Positions 34,678 to 43,360 of a stretch of DNA of 64,000 nucleotides are shown here, one piece after another. Numbering within the stretch: the stretch's first letter is position 1; each line of letters starts with the position of its first letter. The notes beneath the pieces were generated by a model. It was not told the DNA's origin and made no database searches. It saw nothing but the letters and a program-made list of their open reading frames with translations. The position numbers and the translations under genes are program-made. The stretch is taken from positions 1 to 64,000 of the forward strand of contig CAXRIA010000006.1 in NCBI GenBank assembly GCA_964230805.1. Direction: 5' to 3'. Origin of the DNA: Flavicella sp964230805 (GTDB taxonomy: Bacteria > Bacteroidota > Bacteroidia > Flavobacteriales > Flavobacteriaceae).

Positions 34678-35850
34678 TTACAGTGCATTCAATGCTTGCT
34701 CGATGTCTTTTACAATATCATCAATATGTTCCAACCCAACAGAACAACGAACCGTACCATCTAAAATACCCACAGCCTCCTTGTCTTCTTTTTCAAGCTT
34801 CGCATGCGTCGTCGATGCAGGATGTGTTACAATGGTACGAGTATCTCCCAAATTGGCAGACAACGAACACATTTTAATGGAATCAAAAAACTTTTTACCG
34901 CTTTCCAATCCTCCTTTCAATTCAAAAGCGACAATTGTTCCTCCTAATTTCATTTGCTTGATCGCAATTTGATATTGAGGATGTGATTTTAAAAAAGGAT
35001 ATTTTACCCATTTTACCTTCGGATGCCCTTCCAAAAATGTTGCCAATTTCAATGCATTCTCACACTGTCTATCGCAACGAACTGAAAGTGTTTCCAAACT
35101 TTTCGACAATACCCAAGCATTGAAAGGAGACAATGCAGGCCCAGTCAATCTAGAAAACAAATAAATTTCACGAATCAACGCTTTCGAACCTACAGTAATT
35201 CCGCCCAAAACACGTCCTTGACCATCCATCAACTTTGTTGCTGAATGAATCACCAAATCAGCACCAAATTTTATGGGTTGCTGTAAATAGGGTGTGGCGA
35301 AACAATTGTCTATAATCAATAAAATGTTGTGCTTTTTTGCCAAAGCACTCAATTTTTCTAAATCGAGAACATCTACTCCGGGATTGGTAGGCGTTTCGGC
35401 GTATATAAACTTTGTATTGTGCTGAATCAAAGCTTCCACGCTATCCAAATCGTTTACCGAGAAATAGGAGGTTTCAATATTCCATTTTGGAAAATACTTG
35501 GTAAACAATCCATGTGTTGCCCCAAAAACAGAACGTGCTGAAACAATATGATCTCCTGAACTCAACAAAGCTGCAAACGTAGAATAAATGGCAGCCATTC
35601 CAGAGGAAAAAGCAAAACCATCTTCTGCTCCTTCCATTTTACATACTTTTTCAATAAATTCAGACGTGTTTGGATTGCTGTAACGACTGTATAAATCGCG
35701 CTGATTTTCTTCTGCAAAAGAAGCGCGCATTTCTTCTGCATCATCGAATACAAAACCAGAGGTTAAATACAGCGGTGTTGCATGTTCTTTGAACTGCGTT
35801 CTTTCCGATTGCGTTCTGATTGCCTCTGTTTCAAAATTTTTCTTATTCAT
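34678..35850 (-). CDS. metZ: O-succinylhomoserine/O-acetylhomoserine sulfhydrylase
   Basis: 390-residue PLP enzyme of the Cys/Met metabolism family. The PLP Lys lies in HSATKLMDGQGRVLGG, the cofactor-binding SSGMAAIYSTF near residue 80, and the arginine-rich substrate motif DLYSRYSNPN near residue 50. It makes homocysteine directly from activated homoserine and sulfide. Last gene of the metX-thrA-metZ operon. A cystathionine gamma-synthase role cannot be fully excluded, but the operon with metX fits direct sulfhydrylation. Confidence 0.85.
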   Translation of the reverse strand: MNKKNFETEAIRTQSERTQFKEHATPLYLTSGFVFDDAEEMRASFAEENQRDLYSRYSNPNTSEFIEKVCKMEGAEDGFAFSSGMAAIYSTFAALLSSGDHIVSARSVFGATHGLFTKYFPKWNIETSYFSVNDLDSVEALIQHNTKFIYAETPTNPGVDVLDLEKLSALAKKHNILLIIDNCFATPYLQQPIKFGADLVIHSATKLMDGQGRVLGGITVGSKALIREIYLFSRLTGPALSPFNAWVLSKSLETLSVRCDRQCENALKLATFLEGHPKVKWVKYPFLKSHPQYQIAIKQMKLGGTIVAFELKGGLESGKKFFDSIKMCSLSANLGDTRTIVTHPASTTHAKLEKEDKEAVGILDGTVRCSVGLEHIDDIVKDIEQALNAL

Positions 35851-35929
35851 CGTTTCTTTTTTCTATTTTCGTCTAAATTTCTGAGACCCTGAAAAGAGTT
35901 TTTTTTTTTTTTAAAATATTTAAAACTCA

Positions 35930-38350
35930 TTATTGTGTGTTTTCTGAAATTCTCAAGATATCACCAAAAACTCCTCTTGCTGTGACATGTGCTCCTGCTC
36001 CCGCTCCTTGTATGACTATAGGACGCTCTCCATAAGACTCGGTATAAATCTCAAAAATTGAATCGGCTCCTTTTACTTGACCCAAGGCCGAATCGCATGA
36101 CACAGATACCAATTTCACTTCCAATATCCCTTGGTCTTTTGACAAATCACCATGCAAATCTCCGATATATCGCAATACGTGGTCTTTCTTCTGTTTTTCC
36201 TTGATTTCTTTGTATACTGGATCAAATTCTTCAAGATTTTCTAAAAAATTGTTGACATCTCCCTCTCGTAAATTCTCGGGAATTAAATTGTGAATTTGAA
36301 CGCTTGAAAATTCATTTTTCAAATCGAGCTCTCGGGCTAAAATCAACAACTTTCTACCCACGTCATTCCCATTCAAATCTTCTCTCGGATCGGGTTCTGT
36401 AAACCCTTTCTCCACAGCCCCTTTCAAAACCGCACTAAACGTATCGTCAAGCACAGAAAAATTATTGAAAAGATAACTCAACGTACCTGAAAAAACTCCT
36501 TTTATTCTAGTGATATTTTCCCCTGAGTGATGCAACATTCGAATCGTATCTATCAAAGGCAATCCAGCACCGACATTCGTTTCATACAAATAACTCTTCT
36601 TATTTTTTTTGAGTGTTTTTCTGAGTTTCTCATAAAAATCAAAAGAAATCGTATTTGCTATTTTGTTCGATGACACCAAATTGAAACCCTTTTGAACCAA
36701 GTCAATATAATTCTCAACAAAGGCAGCACTCGCGGTATTATCTACTGCAATCAAATTTTCCAGGTGGTGTTTGTCTGCAAATTCAGAAATTTTTTCAATG
36801 CCTACTTCCTGTCCATTAGTGGCAAGATCGTCCCTCCAATTTTCTTCGATTCCTTGAGCTTTCAACACCGCTTTCTTCGAATTTGCAATGGCAAAAATAT
36901 TCAACTCAACATCTTTTCTGTCGCGTATGTTTTCTTTGCTTTTTAATATTTGATCGACCAAAGTTCCACCCACAAGGCCCACACCAAATATTGCTATATT
37001 GATTTTTTTAGCGACTCCAAAAATTTCTCCATGAATAACATTGACCGCTTTGTGAAGGTCAGTGTTAGAAACCACCAAACAAACATTTCTTCCCGCCACC
37101 GTATTGTTGATCAGTATCGGCTCTATACTGTTCCTAATCAATGCAGCATACGAGCTATTAAAGGATGCTAGTGTTTTTCCGAGTGTTGAGATAACGGCAA
37201 CATTATTTTTTACTTCAATTTTGGTGACATCTTTGCTTAAAAAATCTAAATTGAATTCATTCGCCAACGCCTCTCTTGCCTTCCGTGCTTGTGAGGCAGC
37301 AACCACAAAACTAATGCCACGCTCAGACGATCCTTGTGAAATGATACTCACACTGATATTGAATTTCTGAAGCGCTGTAAAAACACGCGCATCAATTCCT
37401 ACTTTACCCAACAAGCCTTTCCCTTCCAAATTGATCAAAGCCATGTTTTCCAATACTGAAATCGCTTTGATGCCATCTTTCGATTTGTGATTTTTGGTAA
37501 TCAAGGTTCCTTTGTTATTGGCTTCAAATGTGTTTAAAATTCGTAAAGGAATCCCCTTATCCAACAAAGGAATCATCGCTTTTGCATTTAAAACATAAGC
37601 CCCAAAATTGGCCAATTCGTTGGCTTCTTTGAAAGACAAATTTTCGATTTTACGCGCATTGCTTACCAAATCTGGGTTGGCTGTGTAAATACCGTCAACA
37701 TGGGTGTAATTTTGCAATTCTTCTGCCTCCAAATAATTGGCCAACAAAGAAGCAGAATAATTACTTCCATTTCTACCTAAAGTCGTGGTTTCATTTTCTG
37801 TATTGGAAGCGATAAAACCGGTAACAATTTGTACTTGTTGTGTTGGTACTTTACGAAAATACTCTTGTACATTGTATCTGGAAATATCCTCTAACAATTC
37901 TGCATCGCCAAAAGTAGCATCTGTTTTTAACAAGGATCTCGCGTCCAAAACTTGGGCCTCTATTCCTTCTTTTTGCAACAATGAAGCGACCAATTTTACT
38001 GCCAAGAGTTCCCCTTGTGCCAATACCAAATCCTTGATTTTAGGACTGTAATCGCCCAGTAAATTTACACCCTCAAATACTTTTTCTAACAACACAAATT
38101 CCTCGGTACAATCCACGGACGGATTCGGCAACACTTGTTCTTTTTTAAAGCTTTCGAAAGCCTTTTTAAACGATGTATTTTTTTTAGACTTTTCTAAAAT
38201 TCGCTCCAAGTCGTTTGTTGCCGTACCTCTCGCTGAGAGTACAACCACAATCTCCTCTTTATTTGCTATTTTCGAGGCAATGATTTTCACCACACTTTGC
38301 AAACCTTTTCCGTTTGCCAAAGATTTTCCTCCAAATTTTAATATTTTCAT
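35930..38350 (-). CDS. thrA: bifunctional aspartate kinase / homoserine dehydrogenase I
   Basis: 806 residues, full length. Residues 1 to about 280 are the aspartate kinase domain (MKILKFGGKSLANG, and TLGRNGSNYSASLLA in place of the common GRGGSD), then ACT-type regulatory repeats. From about 460, homoserine dehydrogenase starts with IAIFGVGLVGG (NADPH site) and carries GTLSYLFN and TEPDPREDLNGNDVGRK. It does the first and third steps from aspartate to homoserine. In the methionine operon under the SAM-I riboswitch, so expression should respond to SAM as well as any allosteric control. Confidence 0.95.
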   Translation of the reverse strand: MKILKFGGKSLANGKGLQSVVKIIASKIANKEEIVVVLSARGTATNDLERILEKSKKNTSFKKAFESFKKEQVLPNPSVDCTEEFVLLEKVFEGVNLLGDYSPKIKDLVLAQGELLAVKLVASLLQKEGIEAQVLDARSLLKTDATFGDAELLEDISRYNVQEYFRKVPTQQVQIVTGFIASNTENETTTLGRNGSNYSASLLANYLEAEELQNYTHVDGIYTANPDLVSNARKIENLSFKEANELANFGAYVLNAKAMIPLLDKGIPLRILNTFEANNKGTLITKNHKSKDGIKAISVLENMALINLEGKGLLGKVGIDARVFTALQKFNISVSIISQGSSERGISFVVAASQARKAREALANEFNLDFLSKDVTKIEVKNNVAVISTLGKTLASFNSSYAALIRNSIEPILINNTVAGRNVCLVVSNTDLHKAVNVIHGEIFGVAKKINIAIFGVGLVGGTLVDQILKSKENIRDRKDVELNIFAIANSKKAVLKAQGIEENWRDDLATNGQEVGIEKISEFADKHHLENLIAVDNTASAAFVENYIDLVQKGFNLVSSNKIANTISFDFYEKLRKTLKKNKKSYLYETNVGAGLPLIDTIRMLHHSGENITRIKGVFSGTLSYLFNNFSVLDDTFSAVLKGAVEKGFTEPDPREDLNGNDVGRKLLILARELDLKNEFSSVQIHNLIPENLREGDVNNFLENLEEFDPVYKEIKEKQKKDHVLRYIGDLHGDLSKDQGILEVKLVSVSCDSALGQVKGADSIFEIYTESYGERPIVIQGAGAGAHVTARGVFGDILRISENTQ

Positions 38351-38391
38351 TGTTTCAATATTTTAAAAGTCCATTCGCTTTTCAATTGCGT

Positions 38392-39384
38392 CTAAAAAAT
38401 AGATTTCAACAAATCTTTCAATTGTTCGTTTTCTACCAAAAAGCCATCATGACCGTGAATAGAGCTTATTTCCTTATAGACATTTTCAATTCCTAATGCA
38501 TCCAATCGGTGTTTTGTTTCTATATTTTCTTGTGGAACGAAAAAGAAATCCGAATCAATACCTATTTGAAATATCTTCGCTTTGATCGTTTTGGCCACCT
38601 CTTCAAAACTACCTCGATCTCTTGTAATATCCAAGGTAGATAAAATATGATTGACCATCTTATAGGATTGCAAATGGAACCTATTTTCTAACTGAAACCC
38701 GTGATGTAACAACCAACTCTCTACGTTAGGAATTCCCAAATTTTCATTTACTGACCTGTCAAATTTATCTTTAAAAGAAGCTGCAGTCCTATAAAATAAC
38801 ATGGCCATCATACGTGCATCGTGGACTGGTTTTTTAGAGTTCAATAAAATTTGTTCTTGTACTTTGTTATGTGCCAAAATCCAATCGGAAGCTTTCCAAT
38901 CAGAAGCAATCGAAATCAAATGTTCTGATAAATCCGGGTACAAAACGACCAACTCCCAAGAAATTCCTCCTCCGAGTGAACCTCCTATAACCGCATGCAA
39001 TTTATTTATTTTCAATTCACTCAAGGCTTGCCCATACAATTTGGCAATATCTCGTGCAGTAAAATCTTTGTAATTTTCAATCAAATTCCCTGGTTTTTTG
39101 TCGTACCCGTTTCCTGGAACATTAAAAGCTAAAATGGTATATCTTTTGGTATCTATTAAATTCCCCTCAGAAACGATGCCTTTCCACCAACCAGAGTGTG
39201 CACTGGCCACATCAGAATTCCCCGTAAGTGCGTGATTTACCAACACAATTGGACTTGTATGCAACGCTTGTCCGAACAATTCATAAGAAAGTTCAAGATC
39301 GTAACATACCACGCCTGTTTCGGTGGTAAATTTCTCAATAGAATGATATTTTAAATTACTATTCATTATTTTTTCATTCGTCAT
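38392..39384 (-). CDS. metX: homoserine O-acyltransferase (MetX family)
   Basis: 330 residues of the alpha/beta hydrolase MetX family. The nucleophile elbow is GGSLGG (Ser136), an early VNHALTGNSDV supplies the oxyanion region, and the late Asp and His are DSDFFFVPQEN and SSIHGHDGFL. It acylates homoserine, most often with acetyl-CoA; succinyl use cannot be ruled out. The start may be 39384 or the ATG six codons later (39366). First gene of the operon, 85 bases after the SAM-I aptamer. Confidence 0.88.
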   Translation of the reverse strand: MTNEKIMNSNLKYHSIEKFTTETGVVCYDLELSYELFGQALHTSPIVLVNHALTGNSDVASAHSGWWKGIVSEGNLIDTKRYTILAFNVPGNGYDKKPGNLIENYKDFTARDIAKLYGQALSELKINKLHAVIGGSLGGGISWELVVLYPDLSEHLISIASDWKASDWILAHNKVQEQILLNSKKPVHDARMMAMLFYRTAASFKDKFDRSVNENLGIPNVESWLLHHGFQLENRFHLQSYKMVNHILSTLDITRDRGSFEEVAKTIKAKIFQIGIDSDFFFVPQENIETKHRLDALGIENVYKEISSIHGHDGFLVENEQLKDLLKSIF

Positions 39385-39468
39385 TATTGCAAAAACTTGC
39401 GGGTTTTTAATAAGCTTTACAGCTAAAATAATGTTATGAAAAAAGCAGTGACTCTGTAAAAGTCTTCG

Positions 39469-39576
39469 TTATCTATCCAAACTGTTTCAACAGTCAAGGT
39501 AGAATTTAGCACCTTCTTTAAAGATAAAGGGTTGCTAAGGCTTCAATGGGTCTAATCCCTCTGCCTTTCTTGATAA
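39469..39576 (-). ncRNA. SAM-I (S-box) riboswitch
   Basis: Read on the minus strand, the aptamer is closed by TTATC (39576-39572) / GATAA (39473-39469). It contains the S-box core in order: ATCAAGA (kink-turn side), GCAGAGGGA...GACCC, TGAAGCC, GCAACC, and AGGTGCTAAATTCTACC, then a short P4-like hairpin (CTGTTGAAACAG). It lies between its promoter and metX and should reduce metX-thrA-metZ expression when SAM is high. Downstream GACT/AGTC pairing followed by TTTTTT is a weak possible terminator. Confidence 0.95.
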
Positions 39577-39605
39577 CAATTATAATAAATGTAAGAACTA
39601 TGGGG

Positions 39606-39635
39606 CAAAAGTATGAATTATTTGCGTATCTACAA
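39606..39635 (-). promoter_or_regulatory. promoter of the metX operon / SAM-I leader
   Basis: Minus strand: TTG (39635-39633), 19 bases, TACTTTTG (39613-39606), a full match to the Bacteroidota consensus. Transcription would begin near 39599, about 23 bases ahead of the SAM-I aptamer. Confidence 0.75.
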
Positions 39636-39667
39636 TTTTTATGAGCAATATTTAACTTTACAAAAGC

Positions 39668-39750
39668 AAAAAACCTCCCTACAATCCAGGGTCTAAACAA
39701 ATCCTCTGACCCATCGTCAGTGGTATCTAGTCCGAAATACAGGGAGGCTT
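39668..39750 (-). terminator. metY terminator with a large structured loop
   Basis: Minus strand CCTCCCT (39747-39741) pairs with AGGGAGG (39680-39674), followed by TTTTTT. The ~60-base loop holds a CTGAC-GATGG-GTCAG hairpin and a competing GGGTC...GACCC pairing. It lies 17 bases after the metY stop. The size is unusual for a simple terminator. Confidence 0.65.
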
Positions 39751-39766
39751 CTCTGTTCTAATTTAC

Positions 39767-41041
39767 TTACAATGCTTTGAACGCTTGTTCTAAATCGGCT
39801 TTCAAATCAACTACATCCTCCAAACCAACAGACAAACGAATCAAATCTTGTGACACTCCTGCATCTGCTTGCTGTGCTACGCTCAATTGTTGATGTGTCG
39901 TACTCGCTGGATGAATGATTAATGATTTTGTATCTCCAATATTTGCAAGTAACGAAAATACCTCCGTAGCATCTGTTACTTTTTTGGCCGCTTCAAATCC
40001 TCCTTTGATTCCAAAAGTTACAATTCCACTTTGTCCTTTGGGCAAATATTTTTTTGCCATCTCGTTGTATTTGTTACTTTCCAATCCAGGATAATTTACC
40101 CAAGCCACCTCTTCTCTAGACTCAAGCCATTGCGCTAGTTCAAGAGCATTTTCACTGTGTTTTTTTATACGAACTGGCAATGTTTCCAATCCTTGGATGA
40201 TTTGAAAAGCATTGAACGGACTTAATGCTCCACCAAAATCGCGCAAACCTTCTAAAATCAACTTGAAAGTGTAGGAAGCAGCTCCAAGAACCTCATGATA
40301 CACCAATCCATGGTAGCCTGCTGAAGGTTCTGTAAACTCTGGGAACTTGCCATTCGCCCAGTTGAATGTTCCCGCATCGATGATCGCTCCTCCTAAAGAA
40401 GTTCCTTGTCCTCCAATATATTTTGTAAGTGAGTGAATCACAATATTTGCTCCATGCTTAATTGGGTTTAATAAAGCTGGTGTCGCTACTGTATTATCTA
40501 CAATAAATGGCACCTCTGCTTGTTTCGCATGCGCAGAAATAGCTTCTAAATCCAATACGTCTAACTTCGGATTCCCCAAAGACTCCACGAAAAAAGCACG
40601 TGTGTTATCTTGTACAGCATCTTTAAAACTATCTGGGTTCGATGCATCTACAAAAGTTGTTGTAATTCCCAGTCTTGGCAAAGTAACATTCAACAAATTG
40701 TAAGTCCCTCCATACAAACTACTTGAGGCAACAATATGATCGCCTGCTTTCAACAAGGTCATCAGACCCGTAGAAATAGCAGAAGTCCCAGAAGCAAAAA
40801 CTACAGCTCCTATTCCACCTTCAATCGCTGCCAAACGCTTTTGTAAAATGTCATTTGTTGGATTGTTTAATCTGGTGTAGATAAACCCTAATTCCGCCAA
40901 CGAAAATAAATTTGCCGCATGATCTGTGTCATTAAAGACATAAGACGAAGATTGATAAATAGGAACCGCTCTTGTACCGAGTGTTTCTTTAGTTTCATGT
41001 CCTGCATGCAAAGCCTGCGTTGCTAATTTTTGAATGTCCAT
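39767..41041 (-). CDS. metY: O-acetylhomoserine sulfhydrylase
   Basis: 424 residues of the PLP Cys/Met family, the longer MetY type. The PLP Lys lies in HSLTKYIGGQGTSLGG, with FASGTSAISTGLM near residue 80 and SLLANIGDTKSLIIHPASTTH late. It joins sulfide to O-acetylhomoserine to give homocysteine, and may also accept methanethiol. It is a separate unit from metX-thrA-metZ: it has its own leader of over 100 bases and a terminator before the SAM-I promoter. Divergent from metK. Confidence 0.92.
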   Translation of the reverse strand: MDIQKLATQALHAGHETKETLGTRAVPIYQSSSYVFNDTDHAANLFSLAELGFIYTRLNNPTNDILQKRLAAIEGGIGAVVFASGTSAISTGLMTLLKAGDHIVASSSLYGGTYNLLNVTLPRLGITTTFVDASNPDSFKDAVQDNTRAFFVESLGNPKLDVLDLEAISAHAKQAEVPFIVDNTVATPALLNPIKHGANIVIHSLTKYIGGQGTSLGGAIIDAGTFNWANGKFPEFTEPSAGYHGLVYHEVLGAASYTFKLILEGLRDFGGALSPFNAFQIIQGLETLPVRIKKHSENALELAQWLESREEVAWVNYPGLESNKYNEMAKKYLPKGQSGIVTFGIKGGFEAAKKVTDATEVFSLLANIGDTKSLIIHPASTTHQQLSVAQQADAGVSQDLIRLSVGLEDVVDLKADLEQAFKAL

Positions 41042-41074
41042 AGTTGTCTGATTTTAGAATTTGATTTCAAAAAC

Positions 41075-41161
41075 GCTACCCGTAAAATAAAAGGTTTCGT
41101 TTTTTCTAATAGTTTTATTTGCCTCTTGATGAACTTGGTAGCATTTTTATGGTATATCAAG
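41075..41161 (-). other. possible structured RNA leader of metY
   Basis: On the minus strand CTTGAT (41161-41156) can pair with ATCAAG (41130-41125). GCTACC in the loop between them (41142-41137) can pair with GGTAGC (41080-41075), giving an H-type pseudoknot arrangement, followed by GTTTTTG. No known riboswitch class was recognised. Part of the 358-base metY-metK gap, which otherwise holds the metK promoter and SAM-II element. Confidence 0.3.
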
Positions 41162-41256
41162 CGACCCGTCTTTTTTAAAATAAACTGATTTTTAAAAAAT
41201 TCACCATGCAAATTTAGAAACATTTTTTTAAGAAGGCAATATTCATTTCTTTTTTA

Positions 41257-41264
41257 TAATTTTG
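41257..41264 (+). promoter_or_regulatory. -7 box of the metK promoter
   Basis: TAATTTTG, an exact TAnnTTTG element. The start of transcription would be near 41271, immediately before the SAM-II-like aptamer. No clear TTG stands at the usual distance upstream. Confidence 0.55.
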
Positions 41265-41276
41265 CAGTCGTAAACA

Positions 41277-41327
41277 AAGAGGAGAGATTTGACTGATTGC
41301 CACCTCGTAAAAAAAGTGCTAAAGCAG
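41277..41327 (+). ncRNA. probable SAM-II riboswitch upstream of metK
   Basis: Features in SAM-II order: P1 strand GAGG (41279-41282), GATTT (41286-41290), TTGC (41297-41300), P1 return strand CCTC (41303-41306), A-rich stretch (41309-41315), then GTGCTAAAGC (41316-41325). This matches the compact SAM-II pseudoknot pattern GATTT...TTGC...AAAA...GCTAAAG. P1 is short and has a mismatch extension, so a covariance search is needed. Position before a SAM synthetase gene supports it. Confidence 0.7.
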
Positions 41328-41399
41328 GATTCCTATCTACTTCTTTAGCCTTTCGGCAGATTTCATTTTTCTCTTCCCAATTAATAAAAGAGAACTAGT

Positions 41400-42656
41400 A
41401 TGGCCTATTTATTTACTTCTGAATCGGTATCAGAGGGACATCCAGACAAGGTAGCAGATCAAATATCGGATGCGTTGATTGATAATTTTATGGCATTCGA
41501 CCCAGAATCGAAAGTTGCTTGTGAAACTATGGTAACTACCGGTCAAGTTTTTTTGGCGGGTGAGGTAAAGTCAAGCACGTATCTCGACGTACAAAAAATT
41601 GCACGTGAAACCATCAACAAAATTGGATACACCAAAGGTGAATATCAATTTGATGGCAATTCTTGTGGTGTTTTGTCTGCCATTCACGAACAATCAGAGG
41701 ATATCAACCGCGGTATCGACAGAGCTAAAAAAGAAGAACAAGGAGCAGGTGACCAAGGAATGATGTTTGGCTATGCCACCAACGAAACGGATAATTACAT
41801 GCCTTTGGCTCTCGAACTCTCACATCGACTTCTTATCGAACTCGCAGAATTACGAAGAGAGAACAAGGAAATTTCATATTTACGTCCCGATGCCAAAAGT
41901 CAAGTAACGATTGAATATTCTGATGATAACAAGCCCCAACGAATCGAAGCGATTGTTATTTCTACGCAACACGATCCCTTTGACGAAGACGACGCTGTTA
42001 TGCTGGCAAAAATAAAATCAGACATTCTGTCTATTGTAATTCCTCGAGTCCTTGCAAAGTTGACTCCTGAAATTCAAGCCCTGTTTGGAGATGACATCAA
42101 ATACCACATCAATCCAACGGGTAAGTTTGTCATTGGTGGACCTCATGGAGACACAGGCTTAACGGGAAGAAAAATCATTGTAGACACCTATGGTGGAAAA
42201 GGAGCTCACGGAGGTGGGGCATTTAGCGGGAAAGACCCGAGTAAAGTAGATCGCTCCGCTGCTTACGCCACAAGACATATTGCAAAAAATTTAGTGGCTG
42301 CTGGTGTGGCAGATGAGATTTTGGTGCAAGTTTCCTATGCGATTGGCGTGGTAGAACCGATGGGAATTTTCGTGGAAACCTACGGAACTTCAAAAGTAAA
42401 TTTATCGGATGGTGAAATTGCCAAAAAAATCAACACGCTGTTTGACATGCGTCCCATTGCTATTGAAGAGCGTTTGAAATTAAGAAATCCCATTTATTTA
42501 GAAACGGCTGCATACGGTCATATGGGAAGAACGCCGGAAGTGAAAACAGTTCGTTACAACTCTCCAAGTGGTGAATTTGTTGAAAAAGAAATTGAAACAT
42601 TCACGTGGGAAAAATTGGATTATGTTGAAAAAGTGAAAGAAGCATTTGGTTTATAA
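41400..42656 (+). CDS. metK: S-adenosylmethionine synthetase
   Basis: 418 residues. Conserved blocks: FTSESVSEGHPDKVADQISD (start), GAGDQGMMFGYA (P-loop-like), GGPHGDTGLTGRKIIVDTYGG and GGGAFSGKDPSKVDRSAAY. It makes SAM from methionine and ATP. A probable SAM-II aptamer lies 75 bases upstream, and an anti-aptamer hairpin may lie between, so feedback by its own product is likely. Monocistronic; a terminator follows 39 bases after the stop. Confidence 0.97.
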   Translation: MAYLFTSESVSEGHPDKVADQISDALIDNFMAFDPESKVACETMVTTGQVFLAGEVKSSTYLDVQKIARETINKIGYTKGEYQFDGNSCGVLSAIHEQSEDINRGIDRAKKEEQGAGDQGMMFGYATNETDNYMPLALELSHRLLIELAELRRENKEISYLRPDAKSQVTIEYSDDNKPQRIEAIVISTQHDPFDEDDAVMLAKIKSDILSIVIPRVLAKLTPEIQALFGDDIKYHINPTGKFVIGGPHGDTGLTGRKIIVDTYGGKGAHGGGAFSGKDPSKVDRSAAYATRHIAKNLVAAGVADEILVQVSYAIGVVEPMGIFVETYGTSKVNLSDGEIAKKINTLFDMRPIAIEERLKLRNPIYLETAAYGHMGRTPEVKTVRYNSPSGEFVEKEIETFTWEKLDYVEKVKEAFGL

Positions 42657-42694
42657 AACCCCCTGCATCGGTGCATTCGCTTTTTCTTGAAATA

Positions 42695-42725
42695 AAAAAG
42701 AGGCCTTTTAAGGTCTCTTTTTTTT
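42695..42725 (+). terminator. terminator of metK
   Basis: Hairpin AAAAAGAGGCCTT / AAGGTCTCTTTTT (one G-T pair) with a two-base loop and a T run. Confidence 0.88.
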
Positions 42726-42751
42726 ATTTTTGTCTGACAAAAACAAAGAAA

Positions 42752-43360
42752 ATGTTCATTATTGGCATCACTGGAGGTACTGCAAGCGGAAAAACAACTA
42801 CAGTCGAAAAAATAATATCACATTATGGCAATGATCAAGTTGCTATTCTAGCGCAAGATGCCTATTACAAAAGCCACGACCACTTGAGTTTTACGGATCG
42901 TTCCGCTCTCAATTTTGACCATCCCAGCGCTATTGATTTTGATCTACTATACAAACATCTTTGGTTGTTGAAAAAAGGTGAAAGCATTGCCTCTCCTATT
43001 TACTCCTTTACCAAGCACCTTAGAACCTCCAAAACAAAAAGAGTATCACCCAAAAAAATTCTTATCGTAGAGGGTATTCTTATCTTTCATGACAGACGAA
43101 TTGCAAAACTCTTGGATCTGAAAGTATTTTTGGAGGCTTCAGAAAGTATCCGATTGGAAAGAAGAATTGAGAGAGATTGTTCGGAACGAGGAAGAACAGA
43201 GGAAGAAATAAAAAAGAGGTTTCAAAACACACTAAAACCCATGCACAATTTGTATATTGAACCCTCGAAAAAGATTGCCGATGTTGTGATTCTAAATGAC
43301 AAAAACAGCAACGATGCCTTTCGAAGTTTATTAACATGTATTCCCATAGAGAACTCATGA
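42752..43360 (+). CDS. udk: uridine kinase
   Basis: 202 residues. The P-loop GGTASGKTT is at residues 8-16, and QDAYYK, HPSAIDFDLL and IVEGILIFHD follow as in Udk. It phosphorylates uridine and cytidine to UMP and CMP in pyrimidine salvage. Start: MFIIGITGG, matching family N-termini; the open frame extends upstream without support. Stop overlaps the next gene as ATGA. Confidence 0.93.
   Translation: MFIIGITGGTASGKTTTVEKIISHYGNDQVAILAQDAYYKSHDHLSFTDRSALNFDHPSAIDFDLLYKHLWLLKKGESIASPIYSFTKHLRTSKTKRVSPKKILIVEGILIFHDRRIAKLLDLKVFLEASESIRLERRIERDCSERGRTEEEIKKRFQNTLKPMHNLYIEPSKKIADVVILNDKNSNDAFRSLLTCIPIENS

Noticed and set aside
39674..39747. tRNA-like element (7-bp outer stem, 74 bases)
   Set aside because: A four-base D-like pairing can be drawn, but the anticodon loop lacks the preceding T and there is no T arm or GTTCRA sequence. 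A terminator explains it better.
41023..41223. 66-codon frame upstream of metY on the same strand
   Set aside because: Overlaps the metY start in another frame. Its sequence is low-complexity and better explained as an untranslated leader.
41042..41276. SAM-I or SAM-II riboswitch upstream of metY
   Set aside because: The conserved S-box words (GCAACC, GGTGCTAA) and the SAM-II words (GATTT, TTGC, GCTAAAG) are absent on the minus strand. Only short inverted repeats remain.
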